Shown here: positions 1 to 5,210 of the stretch, piece by piece
Layout: each line of letters starts with the position of its first letter
Numbering within the stretch: the stretch's first letter is position 1
NCBI GenBank assembly: GCA_003644175.1
Contig: QNBS01000011.1
Coordinates: forward strand, 1 to 15,749
Direction: 5' to 3'
Source: Planctomycetota bacterium
GTDB taxonomy: Bacteria; Planctomycetota; Phycisphaerae; Sedimentisphaerales; Anaerohalosphaeraceae
Length of the DNA stretch: 15,749 nucleotides
Program-made: the position numbers and the translations under genes
Notes under the pieces: model-generated
Told to the model about the DNA's origin: nothing
The model's input: only the letters and a program-made list of their open reading frames with translations
The model's database searches: none

Positions 1-2
1 GG

Positions 3-83
3 GATTACAAGAAGATCTGTTTCAACGGTGCGCCTGAATTCAAGCGTCAGGTCTTTATCGCGGATCTTTCGGGATTGGTGTGA
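3..83 (+). CDS. C-terminal tail of a gene entering from the left (26 residues)
   Basis: The frame beginning at base 3 is open from the window edge and ends at TGA 81-83. It reads DYKKICFNGAPEFKRQVFIA followed by DLSGLV. The alternation of short hydrophobic strands with N-G-A-P and K-R-Q turns resembles the last blade of a beta-propeller such as those of oligogalacturonate-lyase-like or WD40-like proteins, but 26 residues are too few to name it. The other two plus frames give either an early stop or basic, low-complexity peptides, so this frame is the best choice. No terminator with a T-tract follows directly. The product is not identified. Confidence 0.45.
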   Translation, partial: DYKKICFNGAPEFKRQVFIADLSGLV

Positions 84-237
84 AGAGTAGAACGCGTGGC
101 CCTTCCATCCGGTCGAAGTGGGCACAGGTGTGCGGGGCAACTAAAAGGGACGAACCCCGTTAATTGACATTTACTTCTATAACCGCTTTGTTTGCAGGTA
201 CTTACAGTTTTGCCTCAAAAAAGACTTTGTTTTTTTC

Positions 238-265
238 TTGACATCATTTTTATTGGTATTACAAT
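238..265 (+). promoter_or_regulatory. Sigma-70-like promoter
   Basis: TTGACA at 238-243 and TACAAT at 260-265 are separated by 16 bp, giving a perfect -35 box and a five-of-six -10 box in an AT-rich stretch. Transcription would begin near 272. The only reading frame downstream is the headless remnant at 291-515, so the promoter appears to have lost its original gene. Confidence 0.6.
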
Positions 266-290
266 ATTTTCATGCCCAAAGAATAATTAA

Positions 291-515
291 AGGTGCCCCC
301 CACGCGCATCCACAGCCCTCACACACCGCAACCGGGTGGTAGAGGTGAAGTTCCAGCCGCTACCCAACGGCCAGGGTGGCCCGAGCTGGGCGCAGTTCCC
401 CGACGGCGAGATTTTGGTGGTGCATAACGGCGCGATGACCGAGGATGCGCCCAAGCCATTTCTCATGGGCTGTTATCTCAAGCCGTCAGAGTTCCACGCG
501 CCGGTGGTGCATTAA
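291..515 (+). pseudogene. Headless remnant of a gene (about 74 codons, no start codon in context)
   Basis: The frame is open from the in-frame TAA at 288-290 to the TAA at 513-515. From about 327 it reads like genuine protein: HRNRVVEVKFQPLPNGQGG, then SWAQFPDGEILVVHNGA, then a tail ending SEFHAPVVH. The phrase 'LPNGxG...FPDGEILVVHNGA' resembles the last blade of BNR/sialidase-like beta-propellers, but this is only an impression. There is no ATG with a ribosome binding site at the front; the first codons (RCPPRASTAL) look like junk. A strong promoter and an AAGGTG motif stand immediately upstream, so the 5' and central part of a gene may have been deleted between its leader and its C-terminus. 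It could instead be a short gene started at GTG 336 or 345. Confidence 0.45.
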
Positions 516-578
516 ACTACGAAAGAAACGAGACTCAGAGACCTTATATTAATGGGGTTTATCTGAATTCAAACAAAC

Positions 579-607
579 AGGCAAGCGCCCCTTTCAGGCG
601 CTTGCCT
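579..607. terminator. Hairpin terminator, probably shared by converging transcripts
   Basis: A perfect 11-bp stem (AGGCAAGCGCC at 579-589 with its complement at 597-607) closes a 7-nt loop. On the minus strand it is followed by GTTTGTTTGAATTC, which is moderately T-rich, and it lies about 80 bp past the stop of the DUF378 gene. On the plus strand it would end the transcript of the 238 promoter, but the tract there is weaker. Confidence 0.65.
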
Positions 608-684
608 TTGCCTCTTGTCAACTTCCCTGTTGGCTGCTGATCGTACACGCCGCTTCCGACCACAGCGGTGTGCACTTTAGTTCG

Positions 685-924
685 TTATGCCGGATGAGGT
701 TTGTGCGTGCCTGCCCCTTTGATCCTGTAGGTCAGCAGGCCCTCGAAAACCGTGTACAGCATCGCCAGGCCGATCAGGGAATAGATTATACGCGACATAC
801 GCGTCATATCACCGAAAATGAATGACACCAGGTTAAAGTCGAATAACCCGATCAGTCCCCAGTTCAAGCCGCCCACCATGAGCACGATCAACGCCATCCA
901 GCCGCCTTTGTTTAGCTTCAACAT
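685..924 (-). CDS. DUF378 family small membrane protein
   Basis: The 79-residue product matches the DUF378 (YuzA-like) pattern: a short cytoplasmic start (MLKLNKGGW), a first membrane helix ending in the hallmark GGLNWGLIGLFDFNLV, and a second helix around residues 44-62 (SRIIYSLIGLAMLYTVFEG). The charged tail is rich in His and Pro. The start ATG (922-924) has AAGGAG at 933-938, eight bases upstream, which fixes it. No biochemical role is established for the family; two-helix inner-membrane location is inferred. It may be read from its own promoter or from the secreted-protein gene upstream, since I see no terminator between 925 and 1008. A hairpin terminator at 579-607 ends the unit. Confidence 0.85.
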   Translation of the reverse strand: MLKLNKGGWMALIVLMVGGLNWGLIGLFDFNLVSFIFGDMTRMSRIIYSLIGLAMLYTVFEGLLTYRIKGAGTHKPHPA

Positions 925-1008
925 TTTTCCGACTCCTTAAGATTTGTAATTGCCAACCGTTACCCCATTGCTCTCTCTTACTAATACGACAGGTTTTTCT
1001 CCGGGGTC

Positions 1009-1272
1009 TCACCTTTCTGCACGCGCCGGGCGTCTGATAGAATCCTCGTATTCGTCATCATAGTCTTCGCATTCTTTCTTATCATTTTGGGTGAAATCGC
1101 TGAACTCAAGATCGCCGCCGGTGATGTGCTCGGCCCACTTTTGCCATGTGTCGCACGCCGCAAACGCCCCGTAGCCGTCCGCCTTGTTGATTCGCCCCGA
1201 CAGTTCCGGGCAGATGAACAGGGAGATGCACGCCGATAAAATAACCGCTGTCAGGAAAGTTTTGTTTTTCAT
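1009..1272 (-). CDS. Small secreted or membrane-anchored protein, unknown
   Basis: The 87-residue product starts MKNKTFLTAVILSACISLFI, a basic N-region followed by a hydrophobic core typical of a signal peptide or N-terminal anchor. The rest has two Cys residues in ACDTWQKW and KKECEDYDDE, an acidic stretch EDYDDEYEDS and a basic end RRPARAER. I chose ATG 1270-1272 rather than the in-frame TTG at 1294-1296 because a promoter at 1295-1324 would place the transcript start near 1289, inside the longer version. The ribosome binding site (GGAAC) is weak. No family is recognised. It is a lone gene between the ParB operon and the DUF378 gene on the same strand. Confidence 0.65.
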   Translation of the reverse strand: MKNKTFLTAVILSACISLFICPELSGRINKADGYGAFAACDTWQKWAEHITGGDLEFSDFTQNDKKECEDYDDEYEDSIRRPARAER

Positions 1273-1294
1273 TTTTGCCGTTCCATTCAATAAC

Positions 1295-1324
1295 AATATA
1301 ATAAACCGGTTTCAATCCGTTCAA
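1295..1324 (-). promoter_or_regulatory. Probable promoter of the small secreted protein
   Basis: On the minus strand TTGAAC (complement of 1319-1324) and TATATT (complement of 1295-1300) are 18 bp apart; shifting the -10 by one base gives 17. The start point would lie about 17 bases before ATG 1272. No coding sequence competes for this stretch. Confidence 0.5.
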
Positions 1325-1388
1325 AACACAACACTGTCCAATCGTCACAAGGGACGTTACAACTGCATTTTTTTTCTTATCCGCCCGG

Positions 1389-1538
1389 TTATTTGGCGCC
1401 GGCAGCCGCCGAGCCTGGCTCTGCGCCCGATAAAACCTGCAATCGCGATGCTGTCGGTAATCCCGAGCCAAAGGCCGTCCGAGCGTCATAATACATCGAG
1501 CCCCGGGCCGGCCCGAGCGGCTTTTGTTCCAGTTTCAC
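1389..1538 (-). CDS. Possible 49-residue peptide coupled to the ParB-like gene
   Basis: A frame starting at GTG (1536-1538) overlaps the ParB stop TGA (1535-1537) as GTGA and continues to TAA at 1389-1391. It begins VKLEQKPLGPARGSMYYDAR and ends in a Gly/Ala-rich tail. Codon third positions lean to G or C like the neighbouring genes. There is no Shine-Dalgarno; translation would depend on termination-reinitiation at the ParB stop. The peptide could be the start of a longer gene truncated by a deletion, since the sequence downstream to 1325 has no coding look. I cannot name it and chance is a real alternative. Confidence 0.3.
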   Translation of the reverse strand: MKLEQKPLGPARGSMYYDARTAFGSGLPTASRLQVLSGAEPGSAAAGAK

Positions 1539-2167
1539 GGTTGAATTGAATGTTTAGCGTACTCGGCGCATATTGCAGTTATCGCTTGCGCACGTGCGGG
1601 TGCTGATGCGGGCGCCTTGTCCTTCGCCGCACCGCCGCCCATCGCGTCATTCAGGATTTGTTTCTGTTCGTCGGTCAGGAAAAACACCACCGGCTTCAAA
1701 AACGCCTTTGCCCCGGCGGCAGCGGCGGGGGGGTGATTTTTTAGATCCCTTAGCCGCTCAATCGTCTTGCGGCTTTCGGGCAGTCTGGCGACGAGCTGCC
1801 GAACATCGAACCGCTCACAAAGCCGTTTGATCAGTGCGGACTTGGCGCCGAGGTCGTCGCGTCCCCTCAGGCGATTGATCGTGCCGGACAACACAAGCAT
1901 CTCGTCGTCATCGACCTCCCAGACAACGCAATCGGCCCAGGTGTATCCCAACTGCCGCAGCGCTTCTGCGCGATGGGCGCCGTTGATAATCTCAAAGCAG
2001 CGCCGTCGCCCGCTGTGTGAGCGAACCACTATCGGCTCGTAGTTGCCGGTTCTGTCGATATGCGACTTGAGTTTCGCAAACGCCGCCTTTGGCATCCGGT
2101 TAGGACTCGCCGGATTCGCCAGGAGCCGATCAATTTCAATCGCCTGAATCTGTCTGACTGCTTCCAT
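1535..2167 (-). CDS. ParB/Srx-fold domain protein
   Basis: The 210-residue protein opens like a ParB N-terminal domain: 'IEIDRLLANPASPNRM' (positions 10-25), 'NYEPIVVRS' (42-50) and the key motif INGAHRAEALRQLGY at 61-75. That motif is the ParB/sulfiredoxin phosphoryl-binding box (GxHR / GERR type); here it has the G-A-H-R form. A region with NRLRGRDDLGAKSALIKRL and a helical stretch KTIERLRDL resembles the ParB central helix-turn-helix area, reduced in length. The C-terminus is Ala-rich. The short size, solitary genomic setting and lack of a ParA neighbour argue against chromosome partition. It is the fourth gene of the HTH/ATPase/GNAT operon, starting six bases after the GNAT stop with AAGGAA overlapping that stop. 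Family knowledge suggests nucleotide binding or DNA association; the actual role is unknown. Confidence 0.75.
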   Translation of the reverse strand: MEAVRQIQAIEIDRLLANPASPNRMPKAAFAKLKSHIDRTGNYEPIVVRSHSGRRRCFEIINGAHRAEALRQLGYTWADCVVWEVDDDEMLVLSGTINRLRGRDDLGAKSALIKRLCERFDVRQLVARLPESRKTIERLRDLKNHPPAAAAGAKAFLKPVVFFLTDEQKQILNDAMGGGAAKDKAPASAPARAQAITAICAEYAKHSIQP

Positions 2168-2172
2168 TTTCC

Positions 2173-2961
2173 TTATCCCCTTTCCATAAACAGCACCTGC
2201 TGCGTTTTGTCGGTCGCCAGGTCGATTTGCCTGTCCGGATTGACCCAGATGTAATAGGCGCCTCGCGGCGCAAGCTTACTGAGCACGAACCGCGTGCGTT
2301 CCAGGCCCGGCTGCATATAGCGTCGGGCGGCATTGCCCGCGAGAAACCGCCGTATCTGCTCTTCGATAAACGCCGCGGCGATCAGCGGCAATTTGTCGAG
2401 CCTGGCCTGCACGCCGGCCGGATCGATCAGCTCGTCGTTTTCGATACCGACGCTGGAAAACGCCTCGGCAAGCTGCACCACACGCGCCGATTCGCCACCG
2501 GTATACGCCCGCATGCCCGCCCGCTCGAAAAACGGATTCACCGTGCCCATCACCGCCGTCGCCTCGATAATCGGCACGTTCAAAAGCCCCATCGTCTCGG
2601 CAACGAGCCGACTGGCCAGGCCTAATCCCCGATACCGCGGATCGATGATGACGCGCGCGATCGTGCGTATATTGCGGTTGATCGCCTGCATCTGCAGCCG
2701 CCGGTCGCCCAGGCCCGTAAACACCCCGCCGGTCGCGGCGCTGCGAAGTTCGCTGTTCGGCGCAGGGTTTACATAAACGATCACCCCAACCGGATCGGCA
2801 AACCGCCGCCGCCCGGCATGACGATCACGCATAGCATAGATCGCCACACACGGCTTGCACGGGCCGTGGCGATAGTGAAAACAACTGAGCCGGTCGTAAT
2901 CGCCCACCGTCCCCCGTTCGATCTCGATATGCTCGGTAACTGTGCACGCCCGCTGCTGCAT
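2173..2961 (-). CDS. GNAT-fold acetyltransferase, COG2401 acetyltransferase-half type
   Basis: In this 262-residue protein the GNAT core is in residues 90-165: IARVIIDPRYRGLGLASRLV (101-120) carries the acetyl-CoA pyrophosphate-binding R-x-x-G-L-G loop, and TAVMGTVNPFFERAGM (135-150) is the usual strand-5/helix-4 region. A Cys/His motif, LSCFHYRHGPCKPC at 25-38, precedes it; 'HYR.G' followed by an 'AIYAMRD' strand recalls the acetyltransferase half of the ATPase-acetyltransferase fusions of COG2401. About 100 further residues follow the core and have no clear family. The start is ATG 2959-2961, because AAAGGAG lies at 2970-2976; the earlier in-frame ATG (2977-2979) has no such site. The gene follows the ABC-type ATPase, separated from it by the inverted-repeat element. 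The substrate is unknown. Confidence 0.75.
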   Translation of the reverse strand: MQQRACTVTEHIEIERGTVGDYDRLSCFHYRHGPCKPCVAIYAMRDRHAGRRRFADPVGVIVYVNPAPNSELRSAATGGVFTGLGDRRLQMQAINRNIRTIARVIIDPRYRGLGLASRLVAETMGLLNVPIIEATAVMGTVNPFFERAGMRAYTGGESARVVQLAEAFSSVGIENDELIDPAGVQARLDKLPLIAAAFIEEQIRRFLAGNAARRYMQPGLERTRFVLSKLAPRGAYYIWVNPDRQIDLATDKTQQVLFMERG

Positions 2962-2983
2962 GATCGATTCTCCTTTCATTCTA

Positions 2984-3156
2984 TGAGTTCTGCAAAATTG
3001 CGATTTGACATGTTTTTGGAAAAGAAAAAGCGAAGGGCTTTTTTCTTTTCTTAGAGTTAAGTTATGTCAGGATAACACGTTATCTGATTACATAAGAAAA
3101 TCGAAAAAATGATTTTCTTATGTAATGTATGCCAAATCGCAATTTTGCAGAACTCA
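2984..3156. repeat. Inverted-repeat element, copy 1 (MITE-like, 173 bp)
   Basis: The termini 2984-3011 and 3129-3156 are 28-bp inverted repeats with one mismatch (TGAGTTCTGCAAAATTGCG at the tip). Inside are two hairpins: 3019-3050, an A/T-rich stem GAAAAGAAAAAGC with one bulge, and 3090-3127, a perfect 15-bp stem TTACATAAGAAAATC around an 8-nt loop. It encodes no protein. The first 47 bases and last 80 or so recur at 13562-13754. Its right tip contains the ATPase stop codon. It fills the ATPase-GNAT junction of the operon. No target duplication is visible. Confidence 0.85.
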
Positions 3157-3807
3157 ACAAAATCTGCTTCGCTTTTGATAGATGATCTCATCGTCGCCGG
3201 CAAAATGCTTGATCACGATGACGTCCGGCTGCAGGTCGCAGAGCAGATCGTCATGGCTGGAAGCCAACACAAACGTCTTGCCTGTGTCGCCGGCGATCTT
3301 TCGAATGTTGTGCGAAATCACCGCCGCGGCGATACGATCCAGCGTCGAACAGAACTCGTCGGCAAAGATCATCCGCTTGTCGCCGGCAAGCGCCCTGGCC
3401 AGGCGATAGCGGTACTTCTGACCGGCGCTGAGCATCGCCGGCTCATTCAACACCGAAAAAGCGTCGCTCAATCCCGCCCTGGACAGCACCCTCAACGCCG
3501 AAAAGAAATCGCCCTCGATGCAGTCAACGAGGCTCTTGTCCGATTCGATCGGGATGTCGCCAAGCCACAGCCGCTGATCGGGCGGCGTCTGTTCGTAAAG
3601 CTCGCCTAACAGCACGCTCTTTCCCGCACCGGAGGCGCCGGTGATATAACAGATATCCCCGGCGGTCAGTTTGAGCGTACACTCGTGGCGCCGACAGCCC
3701 TGCCTGAGCCGCTGAACATCCAGCCCGAACATCCGCATTACCGCACGCACCTTCTCCGTCAGCGCCGGTTGATACGAAAACGATTTTGAAATGTGATATG
3801 TCCGCAT
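3154..3807 (-). CDS. ABC-type ATPase, COG2401 ATPase-half type
   Basis: The 217-residue protein has every ABC ATPase motif: Walker A GASGAGKS (57-64), signature LSAGQKYRYRLARAL (126-140), Walker B RMIFADE with catalytic Glu (145-151), D-loop STLDR (154-158) and H-loop His in LASSHDD (181-187). It has no membrane segments. The N-terminal 40 residues (TYHISKSFSYQPALTEKV, then an RMFGL helix and RRHECTL) are not those of a transporter subunit but fit the ATPase-plus-acetyltransferase family COG2401; here the acetyltransferase is the next gene. Start ATG 3805-3807 has GGGAGG eight bases upstream. The stop TGA is the first three bases of the inverted-repeat element, so the natural C-terminus may have been altered by insertion. 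No permease gene is nearby; a DNA- or RNA-associated or regulatory ATPase is more likely than a transporter. Confidence 0.82.
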   Translation of the reverse strand: MRTYHISKSFSYQPALTEKVRAVMRMFGLDVQRLRQGCRRHECTLKLTAGDICYITGASGAGKSVLLGELYEQTPPDQRLWLGDIPIESDKSLVDCIEGDFFSALRVLSRAGLSDAFSVLNEPAMLSAGQKYRYRLARALAGDKRMIFADEFCSTLDRIAAAVISHNIRKIAGDTGKTFVLASSHDDLLCDLQPDVIVIKHFAGDDEIIYQKRSRFC

Positions 3808-3824
3808 TTGATCCTCCCGTTCTA

Positions 3825-4310
3825 TTAGTCATCTTCCGTTTTGAGCCGCCCGTCCAAAAGCAGCCGGATTTTCAGCAGGCCCCTGCGGACCCGGTAAACC
3901 GTCGTCCGTCTTTTAGCGGCGATTTGCCGCACCGACAGCCCTTCAATGAGCCGGTCCTTGGCGATCGCCAGATTCAGCTTTCCCAGCACCGTGCGATGGC
4001 GAAGGCACGTGATGTATTTACCGTCAAGCAGCCTGCCGATGAGCTTGTGAATCCTCCGTGCGACATTGGCTTCGTTTAGCCCGGCGACCCGCGCGATATC
4101 GCTGAAGCAACTACCCTTTTCCAGATACATCATCACCAGAGCCCTGTCGCCGGCGCTGAGGATATCAGCACGCCTCTGCAGCAGTTGCACCTCCTCGGCC
4201 GCCAGGTGCATGCTCGCCGCCGCAGGCCCCCCGCCGGCAACCGCCACGTCAGCCGGACCCCCTTCGCTCTGCCTGCCTGCCCTGTCCAGATTCAGTTGAA
4301 CCCTGCCCAA
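3825..4310 (-). CDS. Double helix-turn-helix protein (sigma-70 region 4-like)
   Basis: The product has two HTH-like units. The first, residues 52-95, is 'SAGDRALVMMYLEKGSCFSD' followed by IARVAGLNEANVARRIHKLIGRLL, laid out like sigma-70 region 4 or an ECF-type region 4. The second, 113-151, is LAIAKDRLIEGLSVRQIAAK then RRTTVYRVRRGLLKIRLLL, again a basic recognition helix. There is no sigma region 2, so it is not a complete sigma factor; a DNA-binding regulator of its own operon is the natural guess. The start is uncertain: TTG 4308-4310 gives 161 residues; a GTG further in (V22, behind GAAGGGGG) or ATG 4209-4211 (M34) are alternatives. It is the first gene after the promoter at 4380-4407, and the ATPase starts 17 bp after its stop. 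Confidence 0.65.
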   Translation of the reverse strand: MGRVQLNLDRAGRQSEGGPADVAVAGGGPAAASMHLAAEEVQLLQRRADILSAGDRALVMMYLEKGSCFSDIARVAGLNEANVARRIHKLIGRLLDGKYITCLRHRTVLGKLNLAIAKDRLIEGLSVRQIAAKRRTTVYRVRRGLLKIRLLLDGRLKTEDD

Positions 4311-4379
4311 TGCTTCCGCCCTTCAGAATTAGCTAATACCAGCTGTAATCTGTTGGATAAAAATCAAATTCATGCTATA

Positions 4380-4407
4380 ATTATAACATTCCCCTAACAC
4401 GATGCAA
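4380..4407 (-). promoter_or_regulatory. Promoter of the HTH-ATPase-GNAT-ParB operon
   Basis: On the minus strand TTGCAT (complement of 4402-4407) and a perfect TATAAT (complement of 4380-4385) are 16 bp apart. The transcript would start near 4373, about 60 bases before the TTG start at 4310. No other promoter is apparent between the four genes. Confidence 0.65.
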
Positions 4408-4441
4408 GCTTATTCTGAAATTTTTTTAGAAATATTGAGAG

Positions 4442-4475
4442 AAAAAACGCCCGTGGCGGGCCAAAAACGGCGTTT
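4442..4475 (-). terminator. Intrinsic terminator before the HTH operon promoter
   Basis: Read on the minus strand, GCCCG-CCA-CGGGC (4449-4461) is followed directly by GTTTTTTCTCTC. A competing longer pairing joins AAACGCC (4445-4451) with GGCGTTT (4469-4475). It lies 22 bp past the stop of the 26-residue micro-ORF and upstream of the operon promoter. Confidence 0.6.
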
Positions 4476-4496
4476 CAGGTGGGATTCAGAAAATTT

Positions 4497-4577
4497 TTAT
4501 GAAATTAACCAAAACCCTGTAACATCTCGGCGCCTGAGGACTCTAATATAGTGAAAGTAATAGTTGCAAAGAGTCAT
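4497..4577 (-). CDS. Micro-ORF, 26 residues, aromatic-rich, very strong Shine-Dalgarno
   Basis: ATG at 4575-4577 is preceded by AGGAGGAGG (complement of 4585-4593) with 7 bases between, one of the best ribosome binding sites in the window. The product begins MTLCNYYFHYIRVLRRR and ends with GFWLIS: four aromatic residues and a His in NYYFHY, then a basic cluster. An intrinsic terminator starts 22 bp past the TAA, and the HTH operon follows. The layout of short aromatic peptide, terminator, operon is like an attenuation leader, though the operon has its own promoter beyond the terminator. A hairpin (4594-4639) abuts the Shine-Dalgarno. No homologue is recognised; the ribosome-site match could be chance. 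Confidence 0.4.
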   Translation of the reverse strand: MTLCNYYFHYIRVLRRRDVTGFWLIS

Positions 4578-4593
4578 GATCTTGCCTCCTCCT

Positions 4594-4644
4594 AAGCCGG
4601 ATTCTGTTAAATCGCATTGATTTCTTCAGTATCCGGCTTTTTTT
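4594..4644 (+). terminator. Terminator-shaped hairpin on the plus strand
   Basis: A 9-bp stem (AAGCCGGAT 4594-4602 with ATCCGGCTT 4631-4639) encloses an inner helix AAATC/GATTT (4609-4613, 4619-4623) and is followed by a T-run to 4644. No plus-strand gene precedes it, since everything from 516 to here lies on the minus strand. On the minus strand the same hairpin directly precedes the AGGAGGAGG of the 26-residue micro-ORF. It may end an undetected plus-strand RNA or shape the micro-ORF leader. Confidence 0.5.
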
Positions 4645-4755
4645 ATGCGCTCCGCTTGCGAGTCGGTCAGCACCGGCTCAATGTCCTCCATGAATGCAGG
4701 AACGGGCAACGGTTACCTGTTTGGCGGACAATATCCGGGCGCCGGCCTGGTGAAG

Positions 4756-4794
4756 AAAAAAAAAGTGTGGAGCCGGAAGGAGTAGACTCCACAC
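4756..4794 (-). terminator. Intrinsic terminator of the 23-residue micro-ORF unit
   Basis: Read on the minus strand, GTGTGGAG (4787-4794) pairs with CTCCACAC (4765-4772) over a 14-nt loop and is followed at once by nine T residues (4756-4764). It would end a transcript of about 450 nt beginning at the 5211-5239 promoter. Confidence 0.75.
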
Positions 4795-4973
4795 AAAGGG
4801 TAAAGAGAAATCAAAAAAAACCGGCTTCTAAATTTCCTCGGACACCGACCACCCCCCCCAAATCAGGCTGCCGGTCGGTCAATATCCGCCCCATCAAATA
4901 TGGACGGGAGCCTGCGCCGACGCGAGCCCCCGGGAAAACGTTTTCTGTTACGCCGTTAAGCATTGGCGAGTCG

Positions 4974-5045
4974 TCATATCAAGAACAGCATCACGACAAC
5001 CATCACAAACGGCGGTACTACGAGCAGTGATGTGCTAAGACACAT
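4974..5045 (-). CDS. Micro-ORF, 23-residue single-helix membrane peptide
   Basis: ATG at 5043-5045 has GGAGG (complement of 5053-5057) exactly 7 bases upstream. The product starts MCLSTSLLVVPPFVMVVVML and ends FLI: after six residues it is wholly hydrophobic, with a Pro-Pro kink, as in small single-span membrane peptides or type I toxin-like peptides, though it lacks the charged tail common in those toxins. It stands in a complete unit: strong promoter at 5211-5239, about 160 nt of structured leader, and terminator at 4756-4794. No neighbour shares the transcript. I do not recognise a family. The roughly 180 bases between its stop and the terminator (4795-4973) also form GC-rich hairpins and hold no evident second ORF. 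Confidence 0.5.
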   Translation of the reverse strand: MCLSTSLLVVPPFVMVVVMLFLI

Positions 5046-5090
5046 TTTTCTTCCTCCAATAATTCAAGGAATCTTTGGCCTCACATTATT

Positions 5091-5204
5091 CTCTCGGGAC
5101 CTGGCAGGTCAAAACCGTAAAACGAGAACCCTAAGGTTCCCCACAGTCCTGCCCCCGCAACCCGAAAAGACAACTGTGTAACCACCCCGGTCTCTCTTGC
5201 TGTT
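5091..5204 (-). ncRNA. Structured 5' leader RNA, possible cis-regulatory element
   Basis: Transcript coordinates run from about 5204 downward. Visible helices: UUUUCGGG (5161-5168) with CCCGAGAG (5091-5098), using two G-U pairs; GGCAGG (5148-5153) with CCUGCC (5103-5108), nested in it; GAACC/GGUUC hairpin (5126-5130, 5135-5139). CACAGU (5173-5178) can pair with ACUGUG (5142-5147), which crosses the first two helices, and GACCU/AGGUC (5098-5110) forms a local hairpin that competes with the second. So the leader either holds a pseudoknot or switches between folds. I compared it by eye with the common riboswitch motifs (TPP, FMN, SAM, cobalamin, c-di-GMP) and matched none. Confidence 0.4.
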
Positions 5205-5210
5205 AAAAGT

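Noticed and set aside
1106..1489. 127-codon minus frame overlapping the small secreted protein
   Set aside because: Runs in another frame through a gene with a signal peptide and through that gene's promoter; composition is unnatural.
1535..2167. Reading the ParB-like gene as a chromosome or plasmid partition protein
   Set aside because: No ParA gene, no parS-like repeat cluster seen, and the protein is much shorter than partition ParBs.
3154..3807. Reading the ATPase as part of an ABC transporter
   Set aside because: No permease or binding-protein gene is near, the N-terminus is not transporter-like, and the partner gene is a GNAT protein.
4626..4691. 21-codon minus frame reading MEDIEPVLTDSQAERIKKAGY-like sequence
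   Set aside because: The peptide looks natural, but there is no ribosome site, the frame closes just upstream, and its stop lies inside the hairpin at 4594-4639; at best the tail of a lost gene.
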